Assembly (NCBI GenBank): GCA_036676195.1
Contig: JAKFDK010000125.1
Coordinates: 1-14,643, forward strand
Direction: 5' to 3'
From: JAKFDK01 sp036676195
GTDB lineage: Bacteria; Bacillota; Sulfobacillia; Symbiobacteriales; ZC4RG38
Length of the DNA stretch: 14,643 nt
Position numbers and translations under genes: made by a program. The notes beneath the pieces were generated by a model. It made no database searches and had not been told where the DNA came from. It worked only from the letters and a program-made list of their open reading frames with translations. Position 1 is the first letter of the stretch, and each line of letters begins with the position of its first letter. Positions 14,543 through 14,643 of this stretch are shown piece by piece.

Positions 14543-14577
14543 GGTGCTCCCTCGGTCCGACCGAGATCGATGGCACC
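14543..14577. other. Nested hairpin of unknown role
   Basis: An inner perfect stem CTCGGT/ACCGAG (14551-14565, loop CCG) lies inside an outer GGTGC (14543-14547) / GCACC (14573-14577) pairing. It follows the peptide terminator and precedes the window edge. It may be the leader of a downstream gene. A T-box was considered, but the upstream specifier region and the exact TGGNACCGCG core are missing. Confidence 0.35.
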
Positions 14578-14643
14578 TGGCCCTTCGCGGCCCCTTGCCC
14601 GGTCAGGATGACTCTCACCGACCTGCGCAGCAGTTGATCAGAT

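Noticed and set aside
14543..14590. Possible T-box riboswitch near the right edge
   Set aside because: TGGCACC and a CCTTCG run resemble part of a T-box, but the full antiterminator core and the long upstream specifier region are missing: a terminator lies only 25 nt upstream.

Overview
The window looks like chromosomal DNA of a high-GC, endospore-forming member of the Bacillota, perhaps Symbiobacterium-like. The spore-specific gene content supports this: a GerA-type germinant receptor set, a Spo0M homologue, and two ABC-F ATPases that resemble the Bacillus YfmR and YfmM types. GTG and TTG starts are frequent and Shine-Dalgarno sites are strong. The genus is an inference.

Left part (1-2398, minus strand): the N-terminal 800 or so residues of a very large secreted protein whose C-terminus lies outside the window. 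It has a signal peptide, an L-type lectin-like domain, a DUF11-like domain and tandem 96-residue Ig-like (He_PIG type) repeats. The DNA of the repeats is nearly identical with a 288 bp period. Between this gene and the next are two strong hairpins.

Germination locus (2733-7229): gerB (permease) runs leftward. gerA, gerC and a 75-codon two-helix membrane protein run rightward as a tightly spaced operon that ends in an intrinsic terminator. A, B and C subunits form the inner-membrane germinant receptor, with GerC a lipoprotein. The small fourth gene fits the 'D' type accessory subunit known from some Bacillus receptors.

ABC-F pair (7207-10844): a Uup/YfmR-like translation factor on minus and a second, shorter ABC-F ATPase on plus, transcribed divergently from a 158 bp intergenic region. 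A strong hairpin terminator follows the second gene.

Decayed region (about 10885-14120): spo0M is the only clearly intact gene here. Around it are a gene-free block with a long inverted repeat and IS-end-like short repeats, a frameshifted relic of an HUH-type replication or relaxase protein, a 21 bp tandem repeat array flanked by palindromes, and a 45-codon orphan C-terminal gene fragment on minus. I read this as remnants of mobile DNA.

Right end (14222-14518): a 79-residue peptide with a nitrile-hydratase-like leader (NHLP type) and a short Trp-rich tail. It has its own ribosome binding site and terminator. It is a plausible RiPP precursor with no modification enzyme in view, and is the best candidate here for an undescribed system.
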